Below are positions 50,681 to 58,600 of a stretch of DNA of 64,000 nucleotides, piece by piece. Under the pieces are notes generated by a model. That model saw nothing but the letters and a program-made list of their open reading frames with translations. It did no database searches and was not told where the DNA came from. Position 1 is the stretch's first letter. Each line of letters starts with the position of its first letter. Position numbers and translations under genes: made by a program. This stretch comes from an uncultured Streptococcus sp. (GTDB lineage Bacteria; Bacillota; Bacilli; Lactobacillales; Streptococcaceae). The stretch covers positions 1 to 64,000 of the forward strand of contig NZ_CABFMF010000079.1 in the NCBI RefSeq assembly GCF_901875575.1. The letters run 5' to 3'.

Positions 50681-51606
50681 CACTGTCCCCCTCCATCAGG
50701 TAATTTTTGAGCTATTTTACTTTTAAAGACTACCTTATGATCTATATCATATCCGGACATTTCGTAGACTTTCCAATGTTCTTCTCTAATTTTTAACAAT
50801 CTATTTTTTGAAACACTACCACTAAGCTCCACTACTCCGTTTAAAATTGGTGAATCCAAGTCTGCACTTACTTGCTTCATCCACATGGTATTGCTCTCCT
50901 CTCGAGATATCTCTTCAATATGGTAGGCTAACATCTCTGCCATTTGAGAAAAAATAATCAGAAGCTCTAACAAACTATAATAATTCTGTTCTAGACTACC
51001 TACACCACTATATTCAATATCTTTGATCAGTACTTGCTCTGCTTTACAAGATATACTACTATCTGAAAACTCAACATCGTATATATCATGTTGTCTATCT
51101 CTCAAATGAGTTGATAAAAAATCTCTACCTTGTTCTCCTATAGCAGCTACATTTTCCATACATTCTAATAATTGATATCCTAAACAAACTTTCATATCCA
51201 TTACCAAGCAATCAAATTCAATTACTTGGTTCGTCATTTTGAAATTTTGTAATTCTAATTTTAAATTTACTAATTCTTCTATAGCTTTTATCCCTGACTT
51301 TATCTCAAAATGGCTTAACCTATACTGATTTAAGCTCACTCCTATTCTTTTCAGTATTTCACTTCCAAATAAATGAGCTAATACTATTCCATCTAATGTA
51401 CTCAGGTGCTGCTGTATGATTTCAGATTGTTTACTAGACCACAAACCTTCTTGATGAAGAGACCCAACCCCTTCTAAAATATTTTTCAACTTATACTCAA
51501 TGAAAATCAAAGAGCAAACTAGGAAGCTAGCCGCAGGCTGTACTTGAGTACGGCAAGGCGACGCTGACGTAGTTTGAATTTGATTTTCGAAGAGTATTAA
51601 CTTCAT
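50680..51606 (-). CDS. Unrecognised 308-aa protein with BOX-encoded N-terminal segment
   Basis: I do not recognise this protein. It is soluble-looking, mostly helical and rich in Leu, Glu and Ile, with no signal peptide outside the BOX-derived part. Cysteines lie near FDCLVMDMKVCLGYQ and SDSSISCKAEQVLI. ATG 51606 is chosen because AGAGGA lies 8 nt upstream. After codon 3 the next 35 codons are a BOX element read through in frame (residues 4-38, including SASPCRTQVQPAASFLVCS); the unique part starts at KLKNILEGVGSLHQEG. It is the first gene of the operon with the AAA_28-type protein and the ABC exporter and may be the substrate-modifying or immunity partner. An internal start after the BOX cannot be excluded. 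Confidence 0.6.
   Translation of the reverse strand: MKLILFENQIQTTSASPCRTQVQPAASFLVCSLIFIEYKLKNILEGVGSLHQEGLWSSKQSEIIQQHLSTLDGIVLAHLFGSEILKRIGVSLNQYRLSHFEIKSGIKAIEELVNLKLELQNFKMTNQVIEFDCLVMDMKVCLGYQLLECMENVAAIGEQGRDFLSTHLRDRQHDIYDVEFSDSSISCKAEQVLIKDIEYSGVGSLEQNYYSLLELLIIFSQMAEMLAYHIEEISREESNTMWMKQVSADLDSPILNGVVELSGSVSKNRLLKIREEHWKVYEMSGYDIDHKVVFKSKIAQKLPDGGGQ
51493..51597 (-). repeat. BOX element (boxA-boxC) inside a coding region
   Basis: A 105-bp BOX without boxB, in opposite orientation to the one at 28638. The classical boxA core (CGGCAAGGCGACGCTGACG) lies at 51551-51569 and boxC ends at the ATACTCAATGAAAATC edge. The ends are perfect 6-bp inverted repeats (ATACTC and GAGTAT). Its length is a multiple of three and it has no stop in the host gene frame, so it inserts 35 codons after codon 3 of the 308-aa protein. 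Confidence 0.9.
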
Positions 51607-51714
51607 AAGTCGTCCTCTTATACCCTCTGCCAAAATAACGATTTTTATTGTCTCCAAGTAAATAATCTACTGTCAGCATATACTTCTCCAATCTTTTAAA
51701 CTGACTCTATCTTA

Positions 51715-51768
51715 AACAAAAAAAGACAAGAAAGAATCCGTAATTTACGAAAACCTTCTTGCCTTTTT
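51715..51768 (-). terminator. Terminator after the two-component system
   Basis: AAAGACAAGAA (51722-51732) pairs with TTCTTGCCTTT (51756-51766) around a long loop, followed on the minus strand by a run of seven T. It separates the kinase/regulator genes from the 308-aa protein operon. Confidence 0.75.
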
Positions 51769-51776
51769 AGGATAAA

Positions 51777-52382
51777 TTATAAAGATACGAGATTTAATCG
51801 AATAGCCTCACGTACAGCTCCAACTCTACTCGTCACTCCCAACTTTGAACAAATATTTGAAACATGGGTATCCACTGTTCTCCTGCTAACAAATAAACTA
51901 TTTGCTATCTTTTCATTAGAATATTCTTTTACAATAAGTTCCAATACACTTAACTCCGTATCTGTCAATAGATTATTTTCTTGCTTTTCTAACAAACCAT
52001 CTGGGATAACGTGATTTCCCTTATAAACAGCATAAATTGCACTTTTAACATCCAAATAAGAACTTTCTTTGGGTAAAAAAGCTTGAATCCCAAAATCCAT
52101 CGCTCTCTTATGTAACAAAGTGTCATAAAATCCTGATAAAAGAACTATCTTGGGAACTGTATTCAGAAATCTATTTATCTGACTAATAACATCAAATGCC
52201 GTTACTCCTTTCAACATAAAATCCATAACTAGCACATCTACCTTTTCATTCTTAAGACAGAGAAGTAAATCTGCTACTTCTGTATAGGACCCAACAATTT
52301 CAAAATCATCTTCCTTTAAAAAATAGTTCTCCAATCCTTGTAATACTAAACTGTGATCATCAATCAAAACCAAACGAATCAT
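51777..52382 (-). CDS. NarL/ComA-type response regulator
   Basis: A 201-aa regulator. The receiver domain has the acidic pair in LVLIDDHSLV, phosphoacceptor Asp54 (VLVMDFML) and the Lys in AFLPKESS. The C-terminal LuxR-type helix-turn-helix shows LTDTELSVLELIVKEYSNEKIANSLFVS split by its turn, then RRTVDTHVSNICSKLGV. Its start overlaps the kinase gene by 23 bp. It probably controls the adjacent ABC exporter operon, but no operator could be identified. Confidence 0.93.
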   Translation of the reverse strand: MIRLVLIDDHSLVLQGLENYFLKEDDFEIVGSYTEVADLLLCLKNEKVDVLVMDFMLKGVTAFDVISQINRFLNTVPKIVLLSGFYDTLLHKRAMDFGIQAFLPKESSYLDVKSAIYAVYKGNHVIPDGLLEKQENNLLTDTELSVLELIVKEYSNEKIANSLFVSRRTVDTHVSNICSKLGVTSRVGAVREAIRLNLVSL

Positions 52383-54120
52383 TTTTCTTCCCTTCTATAG
52401 GTATCCGTATCTTCACACTTGTAGGTTCTATATTTATCTGAACAGTTCCCCCCAGTAAATGAACCTTCTCTACAATTCTATTTAAACCAAAATGATGTTC
52501 ATTAGACTGATAGTTTCCCTTAAAAATACCATCATCTATAACTTCAATTGATAAAATCTTTTCTTTTGTAGATAAATCTACAGTAATTTCTCTAGCATTC
52601 CCATGAAGAATACTATTATTTACTAGTTCTTTAACTGTTCTTAATACAAACGTGCCCACTTTATCATTAACTTTTTCTTCATCTATTGAAAAAGTTGTCA
52701 TAATCGAAACAGTTTCCATCTTCATGAATTGATTTAATATGCTAGTAATAGATTCTTTCAACCCTAATTCATGCACCATTAAAGGATAGATATTGGAACA
52801 TAAATCTCTTAATTCAAAGACAATATCATCCAACATCTCTAATAAAGCTCCCCTATTAATTTGTTCACTAATTTCTAACTGCTTTTTATAATAAATAACC
52901 TTCTGAATTGTAGTATCATGTATAAACGTTGCAATTTCTTCCCTCTCCAATTCAGTAGCTACAAAAGTATGAAAACTACTAAAGATTCCCTCCATCTTAT
53001 GGCTAATCAACATCATTTTCCTTATTTCAGGTAACAAAGCTAGCGAAAAAAGAAAAGTGTAAAGAACGAAAAAAATTGGAGAAAATTCTCTTAACAACAG
53101 ACTAAAAAGAATAATTAGACTAGTAAAAAAAACGGCAAATATCAAGTTATATATGAATGGATTCCACTTCCAAGCAACATATATCATTCGTTCTAATATC
53201 AAGTTATTCACAATAGAGAACAAAATAAGCAACAATAGAGGAATACTATAAATAAACGAAACTTCCTTACCAATCGGAAAAATATATCCAAAAAATAAAG
53301 GAAATAAGGCAAGAACTGCTAAAAATAAAGTATGAATTGGCAACATTTCTCTTCTCTGATAGTAATTTATAAGTATCTTTAACAGTAGGATAACTAAAAA
53401 GAAAAATACTAAATAAAATACTCCCCTAGAAAAAAAGATGGTTAAAAAATCAATGGGCTGTATAAGATTATAAACATACAAAAGTTGAGTTATGAGTGAA
53501 TAGCCCAGTATAATACGAGAAAAGTTAGAAATGGTTGAACCTTTTATCTTTAGGACTAACACTCTAATGAAGATATCCATGAATAATGGAAATAAAGTCA
53601 AGTATGAAATTAATAGACTACGACCAAATACATCTCCTATACTTGATGGAATAATAGATAATAACATCAGACTAGTATAAATAATAAAATAAAAATATCG
53701 TTTCCCAGTTTTTCCTCTACTTCTGCCTTTTGTGTATGAGCGAAATAACAGTAGAATCAGAAAAGCAATGATTGATAAAACAAGAAAGATAATTTGGCTT
53801 GTTCTTTCAGATTCTACTATTAAAATCTTTGAGATTCCTCGATTTAACACTGTCACAGAATGAAGTGGCTCAACAATTAAAAATCGAGATAACAAAAAAT
53901 CACTATCTGGATTATGCCCATCTATTTGTATAATAGATGATCCTATTATCTCTTGATGATTCGCAAAGCTTCCCAGATTATGGACTTGTCTAACTATCCA
54001 CTCATTATCATGTTTATCTGCAGTAATTCCACTATACGTTCGGTTACATGTTATAAATAAAAAATAAAGAAAGAAAATAAATAACAAAACTAAAGAAAAT
54101 CGAAACATTTTTGACTTCAT
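52360..54120 (-). CDS. ComP-like sensor histidine kinase
   Basis: A 586-aa kinase. An N-terminal membrane segment is followed by an extracellular segment resembling a PDZ domain (IGSSIIQIDGHNP), about eight more membrane segments, and a cytosolic HisKA_3-type kinase. His401 lies in EREEIATFIHDTTIQKV and the ATPase N-box is LRTVKELVNNSILHGN, with the G-box DDGIFKGN. This layout matches ComP, the quorum-sensing kinase of Bacillus, paired with a ComA-like regulator. ATG 54120 is preferred because GGAG lies upstream; a GTG at 54144 would extend it by 8 codons. No pheromone gene was found nearby. Confidence 0.82.
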   Translation of the reverse strand: MKSKMFRFSLVLLFIFFLYFLFITCNRTYSGITADKHDNEWIVRQVHNLGSFANHQEIIGSSIIQIDGHNPDSDFLLSRFLIVEPLHSVTVLNRGISKILIVESERTSQIIFLVLSIIAFLILLLFRSYTKGRSRGKTGKRYFYFIIYTSLMLLSIIPSSIGDVFGRSLLISYLTLFPLFMDIFIRVLVLKIKGSTISNFSRIILGYSLITQLLYVYNLIQPIDFLTIFFSRGVFYLVFFFLVILLLKILINYYQRREMLPIHTLFLAVLALFPLFFGYIFPIGKEVSFIYSIPLLLLILFSIVNNLILERMIYVAWKWNPFIYNLIFAVFFTSLIILFSLLLREFSPIFFVLYTFLFSLALLPEIRKMMLISHKMEGIFSSFHTFVATELEREEIATFIHDTTIQKVIYYKKQLEISEQINRGALLEMLDDIVFELRDLCSNIYPLMVHELGLKESITSILNQFMKMETVSIMTTFSIDEEKVNDKVGTFVLRTVKELVNNSILHGNAREITVDLSTKEKILSIEVIDDGIFKGNYQSNEHHFGLNRIVEKVHLLGGTVQINIEPTSVKIRIPIEGKKNDSFGFD

Positions 54121-54163
54121 TGTTTGTAACACTCCATATTTCACTTTATTTATATTGATGTTT

Positions 54164-54193
54164 ATTCTACCATTTTTTTATTTAATAAGACAA
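54164..54193 (-). promoter_or_regulatory. Promoter of the two-component system
   Basis: On the minus strand TTGTCT (54188-54193), an 18-bp spacer and extended TGGTAGAAT (hexamer 54164-54169), about 43 bp before the kinase start. Confidence 0.5.
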
Positions 54194-54252
54194 GTTTTAT
54201 AGTTAAATTTACCCCTTCTTCTTTCGAGATATAACTGATATAATCTTCGTTC

Positions 54253-54528
54253 ATGGGAAATCCCTACCTCTTCAACCAAATCAACCATTACTTTGAAACA
54301 GGAGAAATCCTACCTGATTTGACTTTTGAAGACAAGATGAAAATCGCCTACGAACATTTGAAACGCTTGATTAACCTCAAAGGAGAAAACGTAGTAGTTC
54401 GTGAATTCCGTGGCCTCGCTCCTCACTACCTCCATGGAACATCTGGCGCTGCCAAACTCCGTGAAGCCATTTCCCAAGCTAGCACCCTAGCAGAGATTGA
54501 AGCCCTCTTGCAATTGGAGAATGTTTAA
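54253..54528 (+). pseudogene. Second copy of the dusB 3' end
   Basis: 276 bp that align end to end with dusB 46019-46294, including the stop codon, with 32 mismatches by hand count (about 88% identity). Most are third-position changes, and the encoded 91 residues differ at six positions. The frame is intact from MGNPYLF onward but the N-terminal two thirds, including the catalytic Cys, are missing. It has no ribosome binding site and cannot be a functional synthase. It marks the right edge of the accessory block. Confidence 0.93.
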
Positions 54529-54534
54529 TAGTTT

Positions 54535-54569
54535 AAAACCCGTAACTATCTTAAAGTTTACGGGTTTTT
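54535..54569 (+). terminator. Terminator behind the dusB fragment
   Basis: AAACCCGTAA pairs with TTTACGGGTTT around a short loop, followed by five T. This is probably the original terminator of dusB before the block was inserted. Confidence 0.8.
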
Positions 54570-54599
54570 GACTGTAAAAAATTCAAATACTAAGGGTTA

Positions 54600-55283
54600 T
54601 TATTGACTCAAAGCAACACTGGAAACCTTACCATCTGCTCCTGTTGTAATTTGGATGATTTTTCCTCCACCGATTTTGGCATTATACTTACCATCGTCAA
54701 GGGTATATGAATAGCCTTTGATAGAGTAATTTTCCTTCTTGCCATCAGCAGTTTCTACTGTAAATTTACCCCCTGATAATACAGTAATCGTTTCACCATT
54801 AGCTCCCTTCCAGTTACCTGCTGCAGATGAGAAATCACCATCAACCATAGTTAAGACACCCTTGTAACGTTTGTTACTTTCTGCCTGCTTATCTTGAAGT
54901 TTGCGGTCAGTTGCTGGATTGTAAGCTTTCTGGTTAGCTTGTGATTGAATAGCTTGTTGATTCTCAGAAGTTTGAACAGAGACTTTTTGATTAGATACTT
55001 CTTGTACTTTCTTTGGTTCAGAAACTAGTTTTACTTGAGATCTGATTTCAGCGGTTGAGGACTGATTAGGAGATACTTTAGATTTTTCTACGACAGTTGC
55101 ACCTGAAGATTTCTGAGTCTCATTTTCTTTTTTAGAAGATACTGTTTCAGATCTTGATAATTGACTGGTTTTTGCGGAACTGTTTGCTGGAGTCGTTTCT
55201 TTTTTGTTGCCACAAGCTCCTAATAGTATAGTTGATGCTAATACTGTAGCTGCCATTAATTTGATAGAGGTTTTCTTTTTCAT
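54600..55283 (-). CDS. Lipoprotein with C-terminal DUF6287-like domain
   Basis: A 227-aa lipoprotein with a lipobox ending at Cys24 (STILLGAC), a long low-complexity Ser/Thr/Lys/Gln spacer (about 25-150), and a compact C-terminal domain from about 155 (YKGVLTMVDGDFSSAAGNWKG...GNGETITV-like and GKYNAKIGGGKI) resembling the small beta-rich repeat found in streptococcal lipoproteins. The family name is tentative. AAGGAG lies 7 nt before ATG 55283; the longer frame adds no signal sequence. The function is unknown. Confidence 0.78.
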   Translation of the reverse strand: MKKKTSIKLMAATVLASTILLGACGNKKETTPANSSAKTSQLSRSETVSSKKENETQKSSGATVVEKSKVSPNQSSTAEIRSQVKLVSEPKKVQEVSNQKVSVQTSENQQAIQSQANQKAYNPATDRKLQDKQAESNKRYKGVLTMVDGDFSSAAGNWKGANGETITVLSGGKFTVETADGKKENYSIKGYSYTLDDGKYNAKIGGGKIIQITTGADGKVSSVALSQ

Positions 55284-55533
55284 TTTTCTACTCCTTGTTA
55301 CTATTTTTGACTCATTTAGCTTAGCATCTTTATACAAGCTAGATACACTAACAAAAAACTTAGACAACTTAACTAAACTTGCTCCTACTATTCTATTCGT
55401 AATCTAATAGAAAAAACAGAAAAAGTTTCCTATTTTGTTTAAAATTTTTTAAATCGCTCTTGTGTAATCGCTTGCATCTTTAAATGCAAAGGAATATAAT
55501 GACATTGAAATAGAATATAGGAGGTGTAGGCTT

Positions 55534-55764
55534 ATGTTAAGCAAATATTACAAGTATCTTCCTTGGTTGATTTTGGGAGCTTTCTGGTCTTATCAGTCTG
55601 CAATTCGCTACGCTCAGACTACATTTGATTTATTTTACTTAATAACCATTTTTATGATTGTAGATATAGCTTTATTGTACTTGCACGAAACCTATTTAAA
55701 ATATAAATACAAAGATTTATTCATTCGCATCATGAGCAATTCTAAGAAAGATAGCCACCCATAA
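55534..55764 (+). CDS. Small hypothetical membrane protein
   Basis: A 76-aa protein with two hydrophobic segments (LPWLILGAFWSYQ, about 9-21, and FDLFYLITIFMIVDIALLYL, about 31-50) and a basic tail (KYKYKDLFIRIMSNSKK). AGGAGG lies 9 nt upstream of ATG 55534. It is followed by a terminator. No family recognised. Confidence 0.7.
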   Translation: MLSKYYKYLPWLILGAFWSYQSAIRYAQTTFDLFYLITIFMIVDIALLYLHETYLKYKYKDLFIRIMSNSKKDSHP

Positions 55765-55806
55765 AAATAGTCGCAAGAGAAATTTCATCTCATGACGGTA
55801 AATAAA

Positions 55807-55838
55807 GAGGCCGGGAACTTTTTCCCGACCTTGTTTTT
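55807..55838. terminator. Bidirectional terminator
   Basis: AGGCCGGGAA pairs with TTCCCGACCT (one mismatch) around a 3-4-nt loop, with TTGTTTTT after it and an A-rich flank before it. It serves both the 76-aa gene and nrtR. Confidence 0.8.
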
Positions 55839-56610
55839 ATTTCAATCGATAGGTTTTTCTTGGTTTCTTTTTAGGAACTCGTTTAAGTCCGACCTCTTCT
55901 ACAAAATCTCCATATTTTACAAGAAAATTATTGCTGACGATTGGTCGACCTGGATTGATAAGATTGACTAATTCTGTCCCTTCATAGACAGTAAACTCCT
56001 CCTCTAACAGATAGAGAAAGGTCGGATTCCAGTCGAGACGCCCTTGGATTCGTCTGATAGACTCTTGGATAATCGCATAATGATCAAAGGCAAAATCCTT
56101 CTCTTCCAACTCTAATCCGTCCAAGTAGCATTTTCCTGTCTGAAAATCCATATCTACAAAGACCACATCCTTAGCATCATCCCCTGCTTGCGCCAAATCA
56201 AGTGCTTGACTGGGCAAATAAATCAAGTGAGCAATGGTCACTGTCCAGCCACGTGGATCACGGCCGGGGGTCGATACGGTCATCAATTGCTCGATTTTTT
56301 CTAAAGGAAGATCGAGATTGACCTCTTCTTTCACCTCGCGCTGACAAGCATGTGCAGCATCTTCTCCCTTGTCCATAAAGCCTCCAACTAAGGCCAAACA
56401 GTTCTGATAAGGGTGAGCCTTGCGACGAATTAGTAAAAGCTTGATCTTTCCTTCGAGAAAGCAATATGCCACCATATCTACTGTCACACTAGGCTTTTCA
56501 TATTGAGGAAGTTCTTGCTTGTAGTACCAGTCTAAAAATTCTTCCTGACTTGCATGAATTTCAAAATATTCTTTTTCTGTCATCCCAGCTGGAATCATCG
56601 TGTCTGCCAT
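55837..56610 (-). CDS. nrtR: NrtR-type Nudix regulator of NAD metabolism
   Basis: A 257-aa protein combining a Nudix domain with a winged-helix C-terminus. The Nudix box is complete (GGFMDKGEDAAHACQREV, then KEEVNL). The C-terminal half (FLYLLEEEFTVYEGTELVNLI, then SNNFLVKYG and a basic tail KKKPRKTYR) fits the NrtR DNA-binding domain. NrtR repressors sense ADP-ribose and control NAD salvage. Position directly after pnuC and nadR supports this. AAGGAGG inside the end of pnuC precedes ATG 56610. Confidence 0.82.
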   Translation of the reverse strand: MADTMIPAGMTEKEYFEIHASQEEFLDWYYKQELPQYEKPSVTVDMVAYCFLEGKIKLLLIRRKAHPYQNCLALVGGFMDKGEDAAHACQREVKEEVNLDLPLEKIEQLMTVSTPGRDPRGWTVTIAHLIYLPSQALDLAQAGDDAKDVVFVDMDFQTGKCYLDGLELEEKDFAFDHYAIIQESIRRIQGRLDWNPTFLYLLEEEFTVYEGTELVNLINPGRPIVSNNFLVKYGDFVEEVGLKRVPKKKPRKTYRLK

Positions 56611-56611
56611 G

Positions 56612-57391
56612 TTAGGCCTCCTTACGAACTGCCTTAGTCCATTGGTACCAACCCACTAGACTGTTGAGTGTGTAGACCCAGTACATCCCTTGAATATGGA
56701 TATTTTCACCCCACCAAAGGTAGATACTAAAGAGGTTGGTTGCAATCCAGAAAATCCATTGCTCACGGTAGAGACGAGTCATCAAGAGCTGGCCAACACC
56801 ATTGGTGGCATCAGTAATACTATCACGGAAAGGGCGAGCACTATGGATACTTTGGTAAGCTAAGCCCATACCAATCCAAATGATAGCAGTCAAGACCAAG
56901 TACTTGAGCCAATCCACCAAGGATAATTTCTTGGCTTCAAAGTGGGATTCTGCTGCTTTTTCTTGTTCATTGATACGATTGGATAACCAAGCATAAAGAC
57001 CGATTGGTTGCATGACAAAGAAATAAACAGTTGTCAAGACTTCTCCATAGAAGGTCGCATTCATAGCCAAAATCAGATAGATAGCCGAATTAATAGCACC
57101 AAAGAGATAGTTGCTAGCCCGTCCTTCTGCAACTAAGATAACACAGACAATCCCCGTCCAAGAGGCAAACAAGCTTAACCAATCGTGACTATCCGTATTT
57201 TGAGTGAATTCCAAGATTAAAGGAACACTCGACAAGGCAATTAAATACAACCACTGGAAGAGACTACGTCCCATAAAGAGATCTTTCCAGAGCAGGTTCA
57301 TGATTCCTGCAAAACCGATCTTACAAGCTTCTGCATGGACATTTTTAAAGTTTTCGATAAATTGTGTGATTTTTTCAGTTAATTTTTTCAT
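56612..57391 (-). CDS. pnuC: Nicotinamide riboside transporter PnuC
   Basis: A 259-aa membrane protein of the PnuC family, with about seven membrane segments and characteristic WLYLIALSS, FGAINSAIYLILAMNATFYGEVLTT (in parts), and WIFWIATNLFSIYLWW segments. It brings in nicotinamide riboside, which the NadR kinase domain traps by phosphorylation. It follows nadR by 9 bp; nrtR follows 1 bp after its stop. Confidence 0.93.
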   Translation of the reverse strand: MKKLTEKITQFIENFKNVHAEACKIGFAGIMNLLWKDLFMGRSLFQWLYLIALSSVPLILEFTQNTDSHDWLSLFASWTGIVCVILVAEGRASNYLFGAINSAIYLILAMNATFYGEVLTTVYFFVMQPIGLYAWLSNRINEQEKAAESHFEAKKLSLVDWLKYLVLTAIIWIGMGLAYQSIHSARPFRDSITDATNGVGQLLMTRLYREQWIFWIATNLFSIYLWWGENIHIQGMYWVYTLNSLVGWYQWTKAVRKEA

Positions 57392-57400
57392 ATTTTTCTC

Positions 57401-58459
57401 CTAATCTGCTTGGTAAATGGCATCAATAGCCTCTTTTGCAGTTTCGTAATTTCCAAGATAATCACTAGATAGATAAACTAGTGGAATGGTTGGCAAGTAG
57501 CGCTCCCTCATCTGATCCAAATGTTGTGAGAAACTGTGACGAATGTGATCTTCTGCCATGGTCATATCTCTAAAACCGTCATTGACATAGGAGCCTACAG
57601 GTTGTACAAAGAGAATCAAGTCCCATTTTTCCTTGGATAAAATCGAGGCAAAAAGATTGTCAAAAGTCTCTCCTGATAAGTCCCCTTGATCCTCTGTCTC
57701 CATGTAATAATCATAGTAACCCTTGGTCACCAAGGAATTGGTATCAGCGATGACCAAGCCCCTATTGACACTGCTATCGATCAACTTTGATGTCTGATCG
57801 TACTGCCCCAAGAGGAGATAATAGTAATCCTTCGGAGTCAACTCATCATCTCGAACATTATTTTTAATCTGATACTCACGCGCATATTCCAAACTAACTG
57901 GAGCATCATAATATCTGCCCAAATCCTTTGCAAGAGTCGTTTTCCCATTGCTGGCACTTCCCATGATTAACACTTTTTTTGTAAATTGACGACGGAAGGG
58001 CTGAGCGATGTATTTCCAATACTTGCTTGGATTTTCTCGAATCATACTTGCTGAAATTCCAAATCTTCTTTCTTGTAAGACCGTCTTAAAACCACGCTGT
58101 TTCAGCTCTTCTTGATATTCCTCCTCTCCTACAAAGAAGGTCAACTCTTGCTGATTTTTATCATAAGAAATTTCTTCTAATATTTTCCCTAACCACTGAT
58201 CCCAGCCCATTGGGTAACGAGGAATATTTGTCTCATCCAACTTACAAACCGAGGTCAATTCATCATCTCGAAAAGCCTCTCGGATATAGCGAAATCTCTT
58301 TTGAAGAGTTAAGCCTACCTGCTCACCACGATCCCCCTCATATCCTGAAACCACTACCCAAACTTGATCACACTGACGTTTAGCTCTCTGAATCAGATCA
58401 ATATGTCCCCGATGGAGAGGAGCAAAGGCCCCAAAAACCACACCAATTTTCCTTTTCAT
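57401..58459 (-). CDS. nadR: Bifunctional NMN adenylyltransferase / ribosylnicotinamide kinase
   Basis: A 352-aa NadR. The N-terminal nucleotidyltransferase has GAFAPLHRGHIDLIQRA (HxGH-type motif at 18-21) and the ISASMIRENP segment. The C-terminal kinase begins at the Walker A GSASNGKTTLAKDLG (about 168-176), with a P-loop shape like the AAA_28-type protein at 49904. It lacks the N-terminal repressor helix-turn-helix of enterobacterial NadR; regulation is presumably by the adjacent NrtR. GGAAC lies before ATG 58459. Confidence 0.93.
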   Translation of the reverse strand: MKRKIGVVFGAFAPLHRGHIDLIQRAKRQCDQVWVVVSGYEGDRGEQVGLTLQKRFRYIREAFRDDELTSVCKLDETNIPRYPMGWDQWLGKILEEISYDKNQQELTFFVGEEEYQEELKQRGFKTVLQERRFGISASMIRENPSKYWKYIAQPFRRQFTKKVLIMGSASNGKTTLAKDLGRYYDAPVSLEYAREYQIKNNVRDDELTPKDYYYLLLGQYDQTSKLIDSSVNRGLVIADTNSLVTKGYYDYYMETEDQGDLSGETFDNLFASILSKEKWDLILFVQPVGSYVNDGFRDMTMAEDHIRHSFSQHLDQMRERYLPTIPLVYLSSDYLGNYETAKEAIDAIYQAD

Positions 58460-58505
58460 ACCGTTCCTTTTTATAGTTTTTAATATTTTTATCTTCTACC
58501 TTTTT

Positions 58506-58533
58506 ATTATATACTATATTTTTATTTGGTCAA
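58506..58533 (-). promoter_or_regulatory. Promoter of nadR-pnuC-nrtR
   Basis: On the minus strand TTGACC (58528-58533), a 16-bp spacer and TATAAT (58506-58511), about 47 bp before nadR. A likely place for NrtR binding, although no operator consensus could be assigned. Confidence 0.65.
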
Positions 58534-58570
58534 TGGTTTTTTATCATTTTTTATAAAAAGGGTTCAAAAA

Positions 58571-58595
58571 AGAATCAGGGAATCCCCTAATTCTC
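58571..58595 (-). terminator. clpC terminator
   Basis: AGAATCAGGG pairs with CCCTAATTCT (one mismatch) around a short loop; on the minus strand TTTTTT follows. It lies just past the clpC stop. Confidence 0.8.
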
Positions 58596-58600
58596 ATTTT

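Noticed and set aside
51570..51679. Short open frame from ATG 51679 with GGAG upstream, running into the BOX
   Set aside because: It would join the downstream frame only if exactly 106 bp were removed; the element defined by its inverted-repeat ends is 105 bp, which favours the start at 51606. It is possible as an upstream frame but unsupported.
54253..54528. Open frame that could be called a small dihydrouridine synthase
   Set aside because: It holds only the last 91 residues of dusB, without catalytic Cys or FMN site and without a ribosome binding site.
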